Assembly (NCBI GenBank): GCA_030653385.1
Contig: JAURZM010000070.1
Span: 148,888 to 212,887, forward strand
DNA: 64,000 bases
Reading direction: 5' to 3'
From: Rubrivivax sp.
Lineage (GTDB): Bacteria > Pseudomonadota > Gammaproteobacteria > Burkholderiales > Burkholderiaceae_C
Part shown: positions 45,427 through 54,808 of the stretch, in pieces
Layout of the letters: every line of letters starts with the position of its first letter
Numbering within the stretch: the first letter of the stretch is position 1
Program-made: the position numbers and the translations under genes
The notes under the pieces: generated by a model
What the model saw: the letters and a program-made list of their open reading frames with translations, nothing else
Databases searched by the model: none
Told to the model about the DNA's origin: nothing

Positions 45427-47769
45427 ATGCAAAGACTGACCCTGGCCTTTGCCGGCAGCGCGGCCGCCGTGCTGCTGGCCGCCTGCGCTTCGACGCCCCC
45501 GGGCCCTCAGGCCCAGGCCGTGACCATCGTGCGCACGGCCCACGGTGTGCCGCACATCAGCGCGCCCGACATGCACACGCTGGCCTACGGTGTGGCCTAT
45601 GCCCACGCGCAGGACAACGTCTGCCAGACGGCGCAGCAGCTGGTCACCGTGCGTGGCGAACGTGCGCGCACCTTTGGCGCGGCCGGCACTGCGCTGCTGG
45701 GCCGCGGCATGGTGGCCAACGAACAGATCGACTTTTTCATGGCCGCGCACATGGACGACGCGGCCCTGCAGCGCAACTGGGCCACCGCCAGCGCCGATGC
45801 GCAGGCCATGATGGCCGGCTACGTGGCCGGCTACAACCGCTTCATTGCCGACCACCGCAACGCCTTGCCTGCTGCATGCAAGGGCCAAGCCTGGGTCACG
45901 CCGATGTCGCTGGCCGACATGCGCCGCCTGAGCGAGATGACCAGCGTGCTGGCCAGCAGCGCCGCACTGGCCGAAGCCGTGGTGGCCTCGCAGCCGCCGG
46001 CGGCCAAGGCCGCGGCGGCCGTCGAACTGCCGCTGGCCGATCTGGCCACGGCGGCGCGCGAGCTGGGCCTGATCGACCCGCCGCTGGGCAGCAACGCCTG
46101 GGCCTTCGGCAAGGAAACCACCGGCACCGGGCGCGGCCTGCTGCTGGGCAACCCGCACTTCCCGTGGGCGGGAGTGAACCGCTTCTGGCAGATGCACCTG
46201 ACCGTGCCCGGCCGTTTCGACGTCATGGGTGCAGGCATCGGCCATGGCGCGGTGGTGCAGATCGGCTTCAACAAGGACGTGGCCTGGTCGCACACCGTGT
46301 CCACCGGCAAACGCTTCACCGTGCACGAGCTGAAACTGGTGCCCGGCGACCCCACCCGCTACCTGGTGGACGGCCAGCCGCAGAAGATGCAGCCACGCAC
46401 GCTGCAAATCGAAAGCCGCGCCGCCGACGGCAGCACCAGTTCCAAGACCCGCACCGTGTGGACCACGCGCTGGGGCCCGGTGATCACCGTGCCGCGCCTG
46501 GGCCTTAACTGGACCGACACGCTGGCCTACGCGCTGCAGGACGCCAATGCCGGCAACACCCGCAGCGTCGACAGCTGGCTGGCCTTTGCCACGGCCAGCA
46601 ATGTGCGTGAACTGCACGCGGCCCACCGCAACCTGGGCGTGCCCTGGGTCAACACCATCGCCGCCGACCGCCACGGCAACGCCATGGTCACCGACGTGAG
46701 CGTGGTGCCCGACGTGGACGCGGCGCAACTCGCTGCCTGCGCGCCCAGCCCGCGCGCCGCCGGCCTGCGCGGGCCGGCCGGCATCGTGGTGCTGGACGGC
46801 AGCAAGAGCAGCTGCGGCTGGAAACGCGACGGCAGCTCGCCAGTGGCCGGGCTGACCCCGATCGAACGCATGCCGCTGGCCATCCGCAGCGACTGGGTGC
46901 ACAACAGCAACGACAGCTTTTTCTACAGCCACCCCGAGCAGCGTTTCGACGGCGTCTCGCCGATGGTGGGCGACGACATCCTGCGCCGGCCCCGCACACG
47001 GTCGGGCCTGATCGAGGTGCCCGAACTGGTGGCGCGTGGCCCGGTCACCCCGCAAGCCGCGCAGGCGCAGCTGTTTGCCAACCGCAACCTGCTGGCCCGT
47101 GTCGTGCTGCCCGACCTGCTGGCCGCTTGTGCCGCTGGCGCACCCAGCCCGGAAACACAAGACGGCTGCACCGCGCTGCGCGGCTGGGACCGCCACAACA
47201 ACGTCGATTCACGGGGTGCGCACCTGTTCCGCGAGTTCTGGCAAACGGCCAGCGCCGTGCCGGGTGTCTACCGTGTGCCTTACGACAAGAACCAGCCGGT
47301 GGCCACACCGGCCGGCCTGAAGATGCACGACGCGGCCGTGGCCACGAAGGTGTGGGAAGCCCTGGCCAAGGCGGTGCAGCAGGTGCGCAGCGCCGGCTTT
47401 GCGCTGGACGCACCGCTGGGCACGGTGCAGCGCCCGCTGATCACCGACGAACGCATCGCGGTGCACGGTGGCGAAGACTTCGAAGGTGTGCTCAACAACG
47501 TGGGCAGCCAGTTCACACGCGGCATTTCGCCGCAGGGCCTGCGCATCGACTACGGCACCAGCTACGTGCAGACCGTGACCTTCGACGAACGCGGCCCGGT
47601 GGCACAGGCCATCCTGACCTACGGCCAGAGCACCGACCCAGCATCGCCGCACGCCACCGACCAGCTGAAGTTGTACTCAGCCAAGCAGTGGCCGCAGCTG
47701 CCCTTCCACCCAGAAGACGTGGCGCGACAGCGAGTGGGCGAAGTGCTGCGGCTGCTGGTGCGGCCTTAG
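45427..47769 (+). CDS. Ntn-hydrolase acylase (penicillin/AHL acylase family), lipoprotein
   Basis: The 780-residue precursor has a lipobox (VLLAAC) and the features of the penicillin acylase family: VTIVRTAHGVPHI and AYGVAYAHAQDN in the alpha part, and the autocleavage site LGSNAWAFG with Ser222 as the new N-terminal nucleophile of the beta chain, then GNPHFPW and LRGWDRHNNVDSRGAHLFREFW near the end. Members deacylate N-acyl homoserine lactones (PvdQ/HacB), aculeacin or beta-lactam side chains. AHL acylase is the nearest type by overall pattern, but substrate is inferred. The lipid anchor would hold it on a membrane facing the periplasm. GGAGAC precedes the ATG. Confidence 0.88.
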   Translation: MQRLTLAFAGSAAAVLLAACASTPPGPQAQAVTIVRTAHGVPHISAPDMHTLAYGVAYAHAQDNVCQTAQQLVTVRGERARTFGAAGTALLGRGMVANEQIDFFMAAHMDDAALQRNWATASADAQAMMAGYVAGYNRFIADHRNALPAACKGQAWVTPMSLADMRRLSEMTSVLASSAALAEAVVASQPPAAKAAAAVELPLADLATAARELGLIDPPLGSNAWAFGKETTGTGRGLLLGNPHFPWAGVNRFWQMHLTVPGRFDVMGAGIGHGAVVQIGFNKDVAWSHTVSTGKRFTVHELKLVPGDPTRYLVDGQPQKMQPRTLQIESRAADGSTSSKTRTVWTTRWGPVITVPRLGLNWTDTLAYALQDANAGNTRSVDSWLAFATASNVRELHAAHRNLGVPWVNTIAADRHGNAMVTDVSVVPDVDAAQLAACAPSPRAAGLRGPAGIVVLDGSKSSCGWKRDGSSPVAGLTPIERMPLAIRSDWVHNSNDSFFYSHPEQRFDGVSPMVGDDILRRPRTRSGLIEVPELVARGPVTPQAAQAQLFANRNLLARVVLPDLLAACAAGAPSPETQDGCTALRGWDRHNNVDSRGAHLFREFWQTASAVPGVYRVPYDKNQPVATPAGLKMHDAAVATKVWEALAKAVQQVRSAGFALDAPLGTVQRPLITDERIAVHGGEDFEGVLNNVGSQFTRGISPQGLRIDYGTSYVQTVTFDERGPVAQAILTYGQSTDPASPHATDQLKLYSAKQWPQLPFHPEDVARQRVGEVLRLLVRP

Positions 47770-47788
47770 CTGCCAAGCCGCAGCAGCC

Positions 47789-50320
47789 TCAGGGCGCACC
47801 CAGAAAGGCCGGGTCGATCAACAACAGCTCGGTCTGCCCGCGCTGCCGCGTGTAGACCTTGCCGTCCAGCCCGATGAAGGTGAGCTGGAAGCCGTTGCTG
47901 GAAACATGGCGCATCTTGGGGAAGGGCAGCACCTCCAGGCTCAGGCAGGTACCTGCGCCGTAGTAGTAGTTGTAGCCCGTGCCGTCGACGCGGCAGATGC
48001 GGTAGGTGGCGGGTGCGGTGTAGGTCCGGAAGTCCCTCACGTCCCAGAGCTTGACGGTGCCGTCCCGCAGCAAAGCGGCGGCCGAACCGATGGAGTCGCC
48101 CGCAATCTGCACCACATCTGCCAGGCCGGGGATCTGCACGGGTGTGGGCTTTGGTGTGGTTGTGCCGTCGCCTGACTGCCCGCTGGTGTTGGCGCCCCAC
48201 CCCCACACCGTGCCGTCGGAACGCAGGGCCAGGTTGAAGTTCGCCACCGTGGTCACTGCCGAAACAGAGCTCAGGCCCACCACCAGCGTGGGCACGCCAA
48301 CGCTGTCGAACACATTGAGCTCGGTCGTGATCGCGCCCCACTGGTACACCCGGCCTGCTGTGTCGAGCGCCAAGGATGTCAGCTGGTCGGCAGCGACGCT
48401 GACGATGTTGCTCAACCCGGGCACCTGCCGCGGCGTGTACATCGCTCGATGAAGCGAAGGTGTCCAGCCGACACGGCTGGCGTAGATGTTGCACGCATTG
48501 ACGTCGTACATCACCGCGCCCAGCCCAAGCGCCCCGTAAACGTCTGCACCCCAGGTGTAGACAAGGCCCAGTTTGTCGCGCGCAATGCCGTGGTAGTTGC
48601 CGGTGGCCAGCGACGTGATGTCACGCAGACCGATCACCGGCACGGGCGCTTCCCGGCGGCCGCTGCTGCTGCCGTCGCCGAGCCGGCCGCAGTCGGCTTC
48701 ACCCCATCCGAGCACGCTGCCGTCGTTCTTGACCACAAAGATGTTCGAAGACAGGCTGCGCACGAATCGCACGTCGTCCACGAAGCCGCGCAGCAGTTGC
48801 ACGGTGTTGCCCGTGGGGCCCAGGCACCGCTCACCCGTCCTGGGCGTGACCCGCTGCAGATTGATGCGGCCTTCGCGCGTGAGTGCCACCTTGTCGTACT
48901 GGATTTCGCAGCCGTCCGTCGCGGTGGTGTTGCCGTTGAAGGAGGCCAGCGTGAAGTCGCTGACGAAGGGGCTCAGCCCGAGTGTCGTGTTGCTGCCGAA
49001 CTGCGCCGAGATGGAAGCGCTGGTGGCGCCCAGCTCCACGGCATCGCGCGACACGTCGTAGTACACGGCCGCAGCCGAGGCCGGCGAGCCGTCCAGCGCG
49101 AAGCCGTTGATCGTGCCGTCGGTCAAGTCGCGCGCCAGCTGCTCGGTGAGCTCAAGCGCAGGCGCAGTGGCTGTGGGCAGGTAGCTGTTGGCTTTGCGCA
49201 CCAGCCCGCCGGTGGCCACTGCGGCCAGGCCGTAGCGGCTGACGGGCAGCGCGTTGCTGGCGCTTCCAGCGTCAATGGGCGTGGGCAGTGACTTCACCGA
49301 CGGCACGTGCAACTGCTGCGGCAGCAGGCGGTTGATCTCGGCGCGCACTTGTTCATTCGCCTGCCAGATCTGCGCCGCCGTCAGCGTGGCCACGCTGGCT
49401 GTGCTGAGCAGCGGTGCGGTACCGGCACGCACCTGCGCCGGGTTGGCGACGAAGTTGTTGATGGCGTAGCGGTAGGCCGCTTCGGTCAGTGGCGACACCG
49501 CCAGGTTTTCGTCGATGCGGTCCACCAGCGCGTGCAACACATTGCCGGGGCCAAAAGGCAGCAGCGTGTTCTTGCCTTCGTCGTAGTAGCTCGCGCCGGC
49601 CGCGCCTTCCAGCGTCAGCAGGAAGGGCCCGGCACCCGGCCCGGCCTTGATGCGCACGAGGCCCGTCACCGGGTGGGTGAGCGCACTGCCCACCAGCGCG
49701 CCGTCGGCCACGCGGGTGACCGTCAGCCGTGCGTTCAGCACCTTGCCCAGGCCACCACCACTGTCGGCACCGTCACCGTCGGCACCGCCGTCGGTGCCAC
49801 CATCACCGCCGCCGTGCAACAGTTCCAGGCGTGTCGTGTCGGCACTCGTCACGACCTCGCCCCACACCGTGGTCAGCAAGGCACTTTCGCTGGTGACACT
49901 GCCGACGCTGTTGCTGATGCGCACACGAAAGCGGCTGCCGCTGTCGGCCATCGAGACCGGTGCCCGCGCCAGCGTCGCGCCGTTGGCGCCGCTGACCTGG
50001 GTCCAGCGTGTGCCGCCATCGACGCTGGTTTCCCAGGTGTAGCTCAGCTCGCCACCCGCTGCCGTGACCACCGGGCTGAAGGCCTGGCCAACCACGCGTG
50101 TGGCACCTTGGGGCTGGCTGCCGATGGTGGGCGCCGTGATAACGGGCGGGGCGGGTGGTGCACCGGTCGGGGGCGCGGTCGGCGGTGCGGCCACGGGCGG
50201 CGTGCTGCCGCCGCCATCACCTGCCCCACCGCCACCGCAGGCCGTCAAGGCGGCCAGGCTGGCCGCGGACACCGCCAGTTGCAGCCACCGCATCGACTCG
50301 GCCTTGTTCAGCATGTGCAT
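47789..50320 (-). CDS. RCC1-repeat lipoprotein with Ig-like domain
   Basis: The 843-residue protein has a lipobox (LTACG), a Pro/Ala/Gly-rich linker, an Ig-like domain (about 60-155, with SYTWETSVDGGTRWTQV and DSGSRFRVRISN), an unassigned middle part, and C-terminal RCC1-type propeller repeats (from about residue 540: GSVLGWGEADCGRLGDGS, GLVYTWGADVYGALGLG, GTVWGWGANTSGQSGDG). A Gly/Asp-rich stretch near residue 170-190 could bind calcium. It is probably a surface or periplasmic binding protein; no enzyme motif is seen. It lies downstream of, and on the same strand as, the caspase-like gene, with a 27-base gap. Confidence 0.78.
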   Translation of the reverse strand: MHMLNKAESMRWLQLAVSAASLAALTACGGGGAGDGGGSTPPVAAPPTAPPTGAPPAPPVITAPTIGSQPQGATRVVGQAFSPVVTAAGGELSYTWETSVDGGTRWTQVSGANGATLARAPVSMADSGSRFRVRISNSVGSVTSESALLTTVWGEVVTSADTTRLELLHGGGDGGTDGGADGDGADSGGGLGKVLNARLTVTRVADGALVGSALTHPVTGLVRIKAGPGAGPFLLTLEGAAGASYYDEGKNTLLPFGPGNVLHALVDRIDENLAVSPLTEAAYRYAINNFVANPAQVRAGTAPLLSTASVATLTAAQIWQANEQVRAEINRLLPQQLHVPSVKSLPTPIDAGSASNALPVSRYGLAAVATGGLVRKANSYLPTATAPALELTEQLARDLTDGTINGFALDGSPASAAAVYYDVSRDAVELGATSASISAQFGSNTTLGLSPFVSDFTLASFNGNTTATDGCEIQYDKVALTREGRINLQRVTPRTGERCLGPTGNTVQLLRGFVDDVRFVRSLSSNIFVVKNDGSVLGWGEADCGRLGDGSSSGRREAPVPVIGLRDITSLATGNYHGIARDKLGLVYTWGADVYGALGLGAVMYDVNACNIYASRVGWTPSLHRAMYTPRQVPGLSNIVSVAADQLTSLALDTAGRVYQWGAITTELNVFDSVGVPTLVVGLSSVSAVTTVANFNLALRSDGTVWGWGANTSGQSGDGTTTPKPTPVQIPGLADVVQIAGDSIGSAAALLRDGTVKLWDVRDFRTYTAPATYRICRVDGTGYNYYYGAGTCLSLEVLPFPKMRHVSSNGFQLTFIGLDGKVYTRQRGQTELLLIDPAFLGAP

Positions 50321-50347
50321 GTTCGGATTCCCTCGTTGTCGTTTTGT

Positions 50348-53300
50348 TCAGGGTCGTGCCGCCGCGGGTGCAGCAGTAGACCGGCCAGGACCGCTGGCAC
50401 CCAGCACGGCCAGCAGGAAGTCGGGCACACCGGGTGGAGGCGCAATCAGCACCGGTGTCTGCTCACCTTGGGTCAGGCTCTCGACTTCGCTGGACACAAA
50501 CAGGCTCAGCGCCTGGAAGGTGACCCGGCCCCGTTTCATGAAGTCGGCACCACCCCGCAGGCCCGACACCACCGCCTTCGTGAAGGCGCCATTGCCCCAT
50601 TCGCTGTTCTCTTGCGATTCCTGCCGGCCGGTGCTGGACGCAAACACGATGACGCCGTTTTCCGGCGAAGCCAGCTGGTTGCTGATGCGCGTCATGTCGC
50701 GGCTGAACCCACTGCCCTTGCCGATGGCGTTGCCGGCATGGCAGGTGTCGACAAACAGCACGGCCCGACCGCGCAGGCGCACCAGGGCGGCACGGATCGC
50801 GTCTTCGTTCAAGGCACTGCCGGCCACGTTGCGCGGTGCGGTGTCGTGCGACACGAAGTAGTAGCGGCCGTCGGGGTGGTTCAGCGCATGGCCGGCCAGG
50901 AACAGCATGCCGGTGTCACCCGGCCCGACCGCAGCCCGCAGCCATTCCAGCCCGGCCACGATGGCCTGCGTGGTGGCGGCTTTTTCGGTCAGCACCCGGG
51001 CTTCGACCTGGCTGTAGGCACGGCCGTCCTGCGCGCCCAGCACCTCGGCAAAGTCGGTGGCGTCCTTGGCCGGCAGTTCCAGTGCGCCGATGTCCTTGCT
51101 GGCGTAACTGCCCACGCCCACGGCCAGCACAAACAGCCGCGACCGCTGGACCTGCTTGGGCTCGGGTGGCGCCTCGCGTTTCAGCACGAAGGTCAGGGGA
51201 TCGGAAAAACCGTGGGCATTGGCCGCCACGACGTGCACCACCGACTCGCCTTCTTCGGCCGGGATGCGGATGAAACCCCCGGTCTTGCCGTCGGCGGTGA
51301 GTGGAAGGCGCTGTTCCAGGATGTCTTGCAGCACGCCGTCGCGGCGCACCAGAAGCGAAGTCAGCTCTTCACCCGGCCGCAGCACCACGCCGAATTCCAG
51401 CCCCACCGTGGCCGACCGTGTGCGCACCGCACGCGGCTGCTTGTAGACCAGTGTGGGCGGCAGCCGCCGGGCGATGTCCAGCACGGCCTGGGTCGGCAGC
51501 TCTGGCAAGGCCTGCGCTGGCGGCACCTGCGGCACGGCGGGCAAGGACTGGGCCGCTGCAGCGGCGCCGGCCAACACCAGGTCGGCGCCGCGGGCCTGAT
51601 CGGCCTGCGCCAGCGCCAGCGCCGGGTCGGCCGTCTGCAGCACACGGTCGATCACGTCGGGCCGCAACAGGCGCTGGCGGAAACGGCCGATCGAGAAAAA
51701 CGCGCTGCCCGCGCCGTCAGCGTTGTTCAGGTGCCAGCCGATCAGCTGTTCTGCACCTTCGCTGGCGTCGTAGTGCCCCAGCGGCGACCACAGCACCCAC
51801 TGGCCATCGAAGGGCGCAAAAAAGCTCAGCAGCAAGGCGCCGTCGCTGGCGCGGTACCAGCGCACGGTGGCATCGGCCAGGGCCGCCACCAGCAGCCGGC
51901 CGTCGGCCGAACTGTGCACGGCACGCACCTCGGCACCCGGCTGCACGGTCCACACGATGCGACCGCCCGGCGCCACGCGCATCAGCCGGTGGCCGGTGCC
52001 CCAGGCCAGGTCGTCGGACGTGCCGATGCCGGCCACGGCACGTGAGATCTCGCCAGCGGCCAGCGTCTGCAACTGCCCCTGCAGCAGGGGCCGTGACGTG
52101 GGCGCACTCTCCCACTCGCGGCTGTTGGCAAACGGGCCCGGTCGGTCGGGTGCACGCGCCTGGCGCAAGGCCGCGCGGCGCAGCTGACGGCTGGGCATGG
52201 CAAAAGACCATGGCCCCTGGCTCGACGGTGTCTGCCATTGCACCGACTGGCCGTCGGCCGACAACCACAGGCGGTCGGCCCGGCGCACGTAGTCGGCCGC
52301 GCGGGCACGCACGGGCCGCACGGCCGGGTCGCCGAGCGAGCCCCAGCTGGCGTCGAAGCTGGTGTAGGCAAACTGTGCGGCCGACACCGCGACCAGGTCG
52401 GTGACTGCGTCGCTGGCCACCTCGTGTTCAACCAGCGCTTGGCCGGTGCCGGCGTCGAAGGTGTGCACAAACCCGCGCACCGTTTCGATGGCCTCGCGGC
52501 CGCTGGCACGCGGGTCCGACCGCACACCGCCCACGGCCACCGCCGTGCCGGCGCCGTTCCAGGCCACCGCCTGCGTGCGGCCGTTCAGCGGCCTGCGTGG
52601 GCGCCAGGTGGCCTGCCAGGCGCCGTGGCTGGCCGTCAGGATGTCGACCCAGCCATTGCGGTCGCGCGCAAAGTGCACCAGGGCCAGGCGCTGACCGTCA
52701 GGCGAAAAGGCCACTGCCACGGGCTCGCCGCCGGGTGTGGACAGCCGCAGGGGCGCGCTCAGTTGGCCTGCGGCGCCCAGCTCCGCCAGGTGCAGAAAGC
52801 CGGCGGTGTCGGTGGCCGCCAATCGACCCTGGGCCGACAGGTCCAGGCCGTAGACATCCCCCGCCATCGCCAGCGCGGCGCTGGCTTCGCCCTGCAGCGA
52901 AAACACCCGCACGGCACCGGGTGCAGCAAAGGCCACTGCGAGCCAGCGGCCGTCGTGTGACCAGACCAGGCGCTTGACTTCACCGGGGCCGGCGTCGAAC
53001 GCACGCACCCATTCGGCCGTCAGCGGATTGAACAGGTGGATGCGTGCTGCAGCGTGCCCCAGCGGCGTGCCGGCCACCGCGATCAGCGGCAGTTGCGGAT
53101 GAAAAGCCACGCCATACAGGCGGCCGTCGCCACCTTCGCCCAAGGGCGGCCGCAGCGTGTGCAACAGGGCCTGTGTATCCCGCTGCCAGACACGCACGGT
53201 CTTGTCGTCGGACGCGGTGGCCAGCAGCGACTGGTCGGCATTCACGGCGATGCGCCGCACCGGACCCCAGTGGGCACCCGGCTCCAGCCGCAACACCGGC

Positions 53301-53425
53301 GCCACGGGCAGCGCCGGCGGATGGGCTGCCTGGCCGACGAGGGGCGCGCTGGCGGTCAGCGCCAGCAACAGCCATACCCAAAAGCTCAAATGCGTGCTCA
53401 ACCGTGCACCGGCACCGTAGCGCAT
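50348..53425 (-). CDS. Caspase-like (peptidase C14) protein with WD40 repeats
   Basis: The 1025-residue protein has an N-terminal signal or anchor segment (residues about 12-32), a long WD40-like propeller region (about 45-560, for example AVNADQSLLATASDDKTVRVW), a linker, and a C-terminal caspase-fold peptidase from about residue 770. The catalytic dyad is His846 in FLAGHALN and Cys895 in FVDTCHAGNA. The fold start SRLFVLAVGVGSY and the ending segment VIVFASSTGRQ fit bacterial orthocaspases. The start at 53425 is chosen for its hydrophobic leader and GGGGTG site. Substrate and trigger are unknown; WD40-caspase fusions are found in bacteria with complex lifestyles. Confidence 0.85.
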   Translation of the reverse strand: MRYGAGARLSTHLSFWVWLLLALTASAPLVGQAAHPPALPVAPVLRLEPGAHWGPVRRIAVNADQSLLATASDDKTVRVWQRDTQALLHTLRPPLGEGGDGRLYGVAFHPQLPLIAVAGTPLGHAAARIHLFNPLTAEWVRAFDAGPGEVKRLVWSHDGRWLAVAFAAPGAVRVFSLQGEASAALAMAGDVYGLDLSAQGRLAATDTAGFLHLAELGAAGQLSAPLRLSTPGGEPVAVAFSPDGQRLALVHFARDRNGWVDILTASHGAWQATWRPRRPLNGRTQAVAWNGAGTAVAVGGVRSDPRASGREAIETVRGFVHTFDAGTGQALVEHEVASDAVTDLVAVSAAQFAYTSFDASWGSLGDPAVRPVRARAADYVRRADRLWLSADGQSVQWQTPSSQGPWSFAMPSRQLRRAALRQARAPDRPGPFANSREWESAPTSRPLLQGQLQTLAAGEISRAVAGIGTSDDLAWGTGHRLMRVAPGGRIVWTVQPGAEVRAVHSSADGRLLVAALADATVRWYRASDGALLLSFFAPFDGQWVLWSPLGHYDASEGAEQLIGWHLNNADGAGSAFFSIGRFRQRLLRPDVIDRVLQTADPALALAQADQARGADLVLAGAAAAAQSLPAVPQVPPAQALPELPTQAVLDIARRLPPTLVYKQPRAVRTRSATVGLEFGVVLRPGEELTSLLVRRDGVLQDILEQRLPLTADGKTGGFIRIPAEEGESVVHVVAANAHGFSDPLTFVLKREAPPEPKQVQRSRLFVLAVGVGSYASKDIGALELPAKDATDFAEVLGAQDGRAYSQVEARVLTEKAATTQAIVAGLEWLRAAVGPGDTGMLFLAGHALNHPDGRYYFVSHDTAPRNVAGSALNEDAIRAALVRLRGRAVLFVDTCHAGNAIGKGSGFSRDMTRISNQLASPENGVIVFASSTGRQESQENSEWGNGAFTKAVVSGLRGGADFMKRGRVTFQALSLFVSSEVESLTQGEQTPVLIAPPPGVPDFLLAVLGASGPGRSTAAPAAARP

Positions 53426-53807
53426 CGCACCCCAGAAGGACGTTTTCGAAGCCACTTGCACGCTCTGTTGACCGAGGCGCGCAACTGCAGGGCGCCCCGC
53501 TTTCTGACCGACGAACAAGAACAGCTTCCACAGCCCCGGTCGAGGAGCAGATGCACACAGCCTTGGCACCCGGCGGCGGTCGAAGGACATGCCACTGCCG
53601 AGATCACCCGGGACTCTAGATGTCGCCCACAGCCCTGGCTTCACCCGGCTTGATGACGGGCTGCAGGCCAAAACCCCAAATGCAGCAGGTGAATGGTAGT
53701 CGCTAGCACCGGGTCGGCCGGGGCCTGTGCATCCCGCAGTCAGGTGGACCCGGGCGGAACAAAGAAGGGCCCGGCATCGCTGCCGGGCCCCTGCTGACTT
53801 CAGGCGA
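53426..53807. other. Gene-free stretch between caspase-like gene and htpX
   Basis: This 382-base region carries no convincing coding sequence on either strand. The leftward frame can be extended upstream of the caspase start to 53671 but encodes no signal peptide there. Near the htpX end it contains a strong hairpin terminator; the rest presumably holds the promoter of the caspase-like gene, although I see no clear -35/-10 pair. Confidence 0.6.
53761..53790 (-). terminator. Rho-independent terminator of htpX
   Basis: A perfect 10-bp stem GGGCCCGGCA/TGCCGGGCCC with a 4-base loop lies 17 bases after the htpX stop. On the minus strand it is followed by TTCTTT, a short U-rich tail. Confidence 0.85.
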
Positions 53808-54689
53808 TCACTGCGACTGCGACTGCTGCAGCGCGCGGATGCGGTCTTCCATCGGCGGGTGGGTGGAAAACAGCGCCATCAGGCCGCTGGGCCGCGAGCT
53901 GATGCCCATGGTGGCCACGCTCTTGGGCAGTTCGCCAGGGTCCATGCCGCCCAGGCGCGCCAGCGCGTTGATCATGGGCTGCTTGCGGCCCATCAGCGCC
54001 GCCGCGCCGGCGTCGGCACGGTATTCACGCTGACGCGAGAACCAGGCCACGACGATGGCCGCCAGCACACCGAGCACGATGTCCAGCACGATGGTCGTCA
54101 CGTAGTAGCCGATGCCGGCCCCTTCGCGGTCGTTTTTCAGGATCACCTTGTCGACAAAATAACCGATGACCCGCGACAGGAAGACCACGAAGGTGTTCAT
54201 CACACCCTGGATCAGCGCCATCGTCACCATGTCGCCGTTGGCCACGTGGGCCACTTCGTGGCCGATGACGGCCTCGACTTCTTCGCGGTTCATGGTGTGC
54301 AGCAAGCCGGTGCTCACCGCCACCAGCGCCGAGTTCTTGAAGGCGCCGGTGGCAAACGCGTTGGGCTCGCCTTCGAAGATGGCGACGTCGGGCATGCCGA
54401 TGCCAGCCTTCTTGGCAAACCCCTCGACGGTGCCGACGATCCAGCGGTGCGTGGGGTCGGTGCTGTCGTTGATGATCTTGGCGCCGGTGCTCCACTTGGC
54501 CACCATCTTGCTCATCAGCAAGGAGATGATGGCGCCGCCGAAGCCGATCAGCGCAGCAAACGCCAACAGCATGCCCAGGTTCAGGCCATTGGCCGTGAGG
54601 AAACGGTTGACGCCCAGCAGACTGGCGGCAACGCCCAGCACCAGCATGACAGCCAGGTTGGTGACGACAAACAGCAGGATGCGTTTCAT
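53808..54689 (-). CDS. htpX: Membrane zinc metalloprotease HtpX
   Basis: HtpX is an inner-membrane M48 protease that removes misfolded membrane proteins together with FtsH. The 293-residue protein has two N-terminal transmembrane helices, the zinc motif HEVAH in EAVIGHEVAHVANGD, two further hydrophobic segments and the third ligand Glu in REYRADAGAAAL. The C-terminus HPPMEDRIRALQ is typical. A heat-shock (sigma-32) promoter lies upstream, consistent with the known heat induction of the family, and a strong terminator follows, so it is a single-gene unit. Confidence 0.96.
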   Translation of the reverse strand: MKRILLFVVTNLAVMLVLGVAASLLGVNRFLTANGLNLGMLLAFAALIGFGGAIISLLMSKMVAKWSTGAKIINDSTDPTHRWIVGTVEGFAKKAGIGMPDVAIFEGEPNAFATGAFKNSALVAVSTGLLHTMNREEVEAVIGHEVAHVANGDMVTMALIQGVMNTFVVFLSRVIGYFVDKVILKNDREGAGIGYYVTTIVLDIVLGVLAAIVVAWFSRQREYRADAGAAALMGRKQPMINALARLGGMDPGELPKSVATMGISSRPSGLMALFSTHPPMEDRIRALQQSQSQ

Positions 54690-54735
54690 GGCGATGGCGG
54701 CCTCCAGTGCCGCAAGGTGAATCCAGACAGACGGG

Positions 54736-54763
54736 ATGTTAGGGCCGGGCGCAGCTTTTCAAG
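54736..54763 (-). promoter_or_regulatory. Sigma-32 heat-shock promoter of htpX
   Basis: On the minus strand, CTTGAAA is followed after 12 bases by CCCTAACAT, close to the RpoH consensus CTTGAAA-N11-16-CCCCATNT. The -10 element ends about 47 bases before the htpX ATG. Confidence 0.6.
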
Positions 54764-54808
54764 CAAACCCGCCAGGCCTGAGGGCTTGAGCTTCAGCCTG
54801 CGCCGGCT

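Noticed and set aside
53426..53671. N-terminal extension of the caspase-like protein
   Set aside because: The added residues are Arg/Ser/Pro-rich and would bury the hydrophobic leader; the ATG at 53425 has the leader and a ribosome site.
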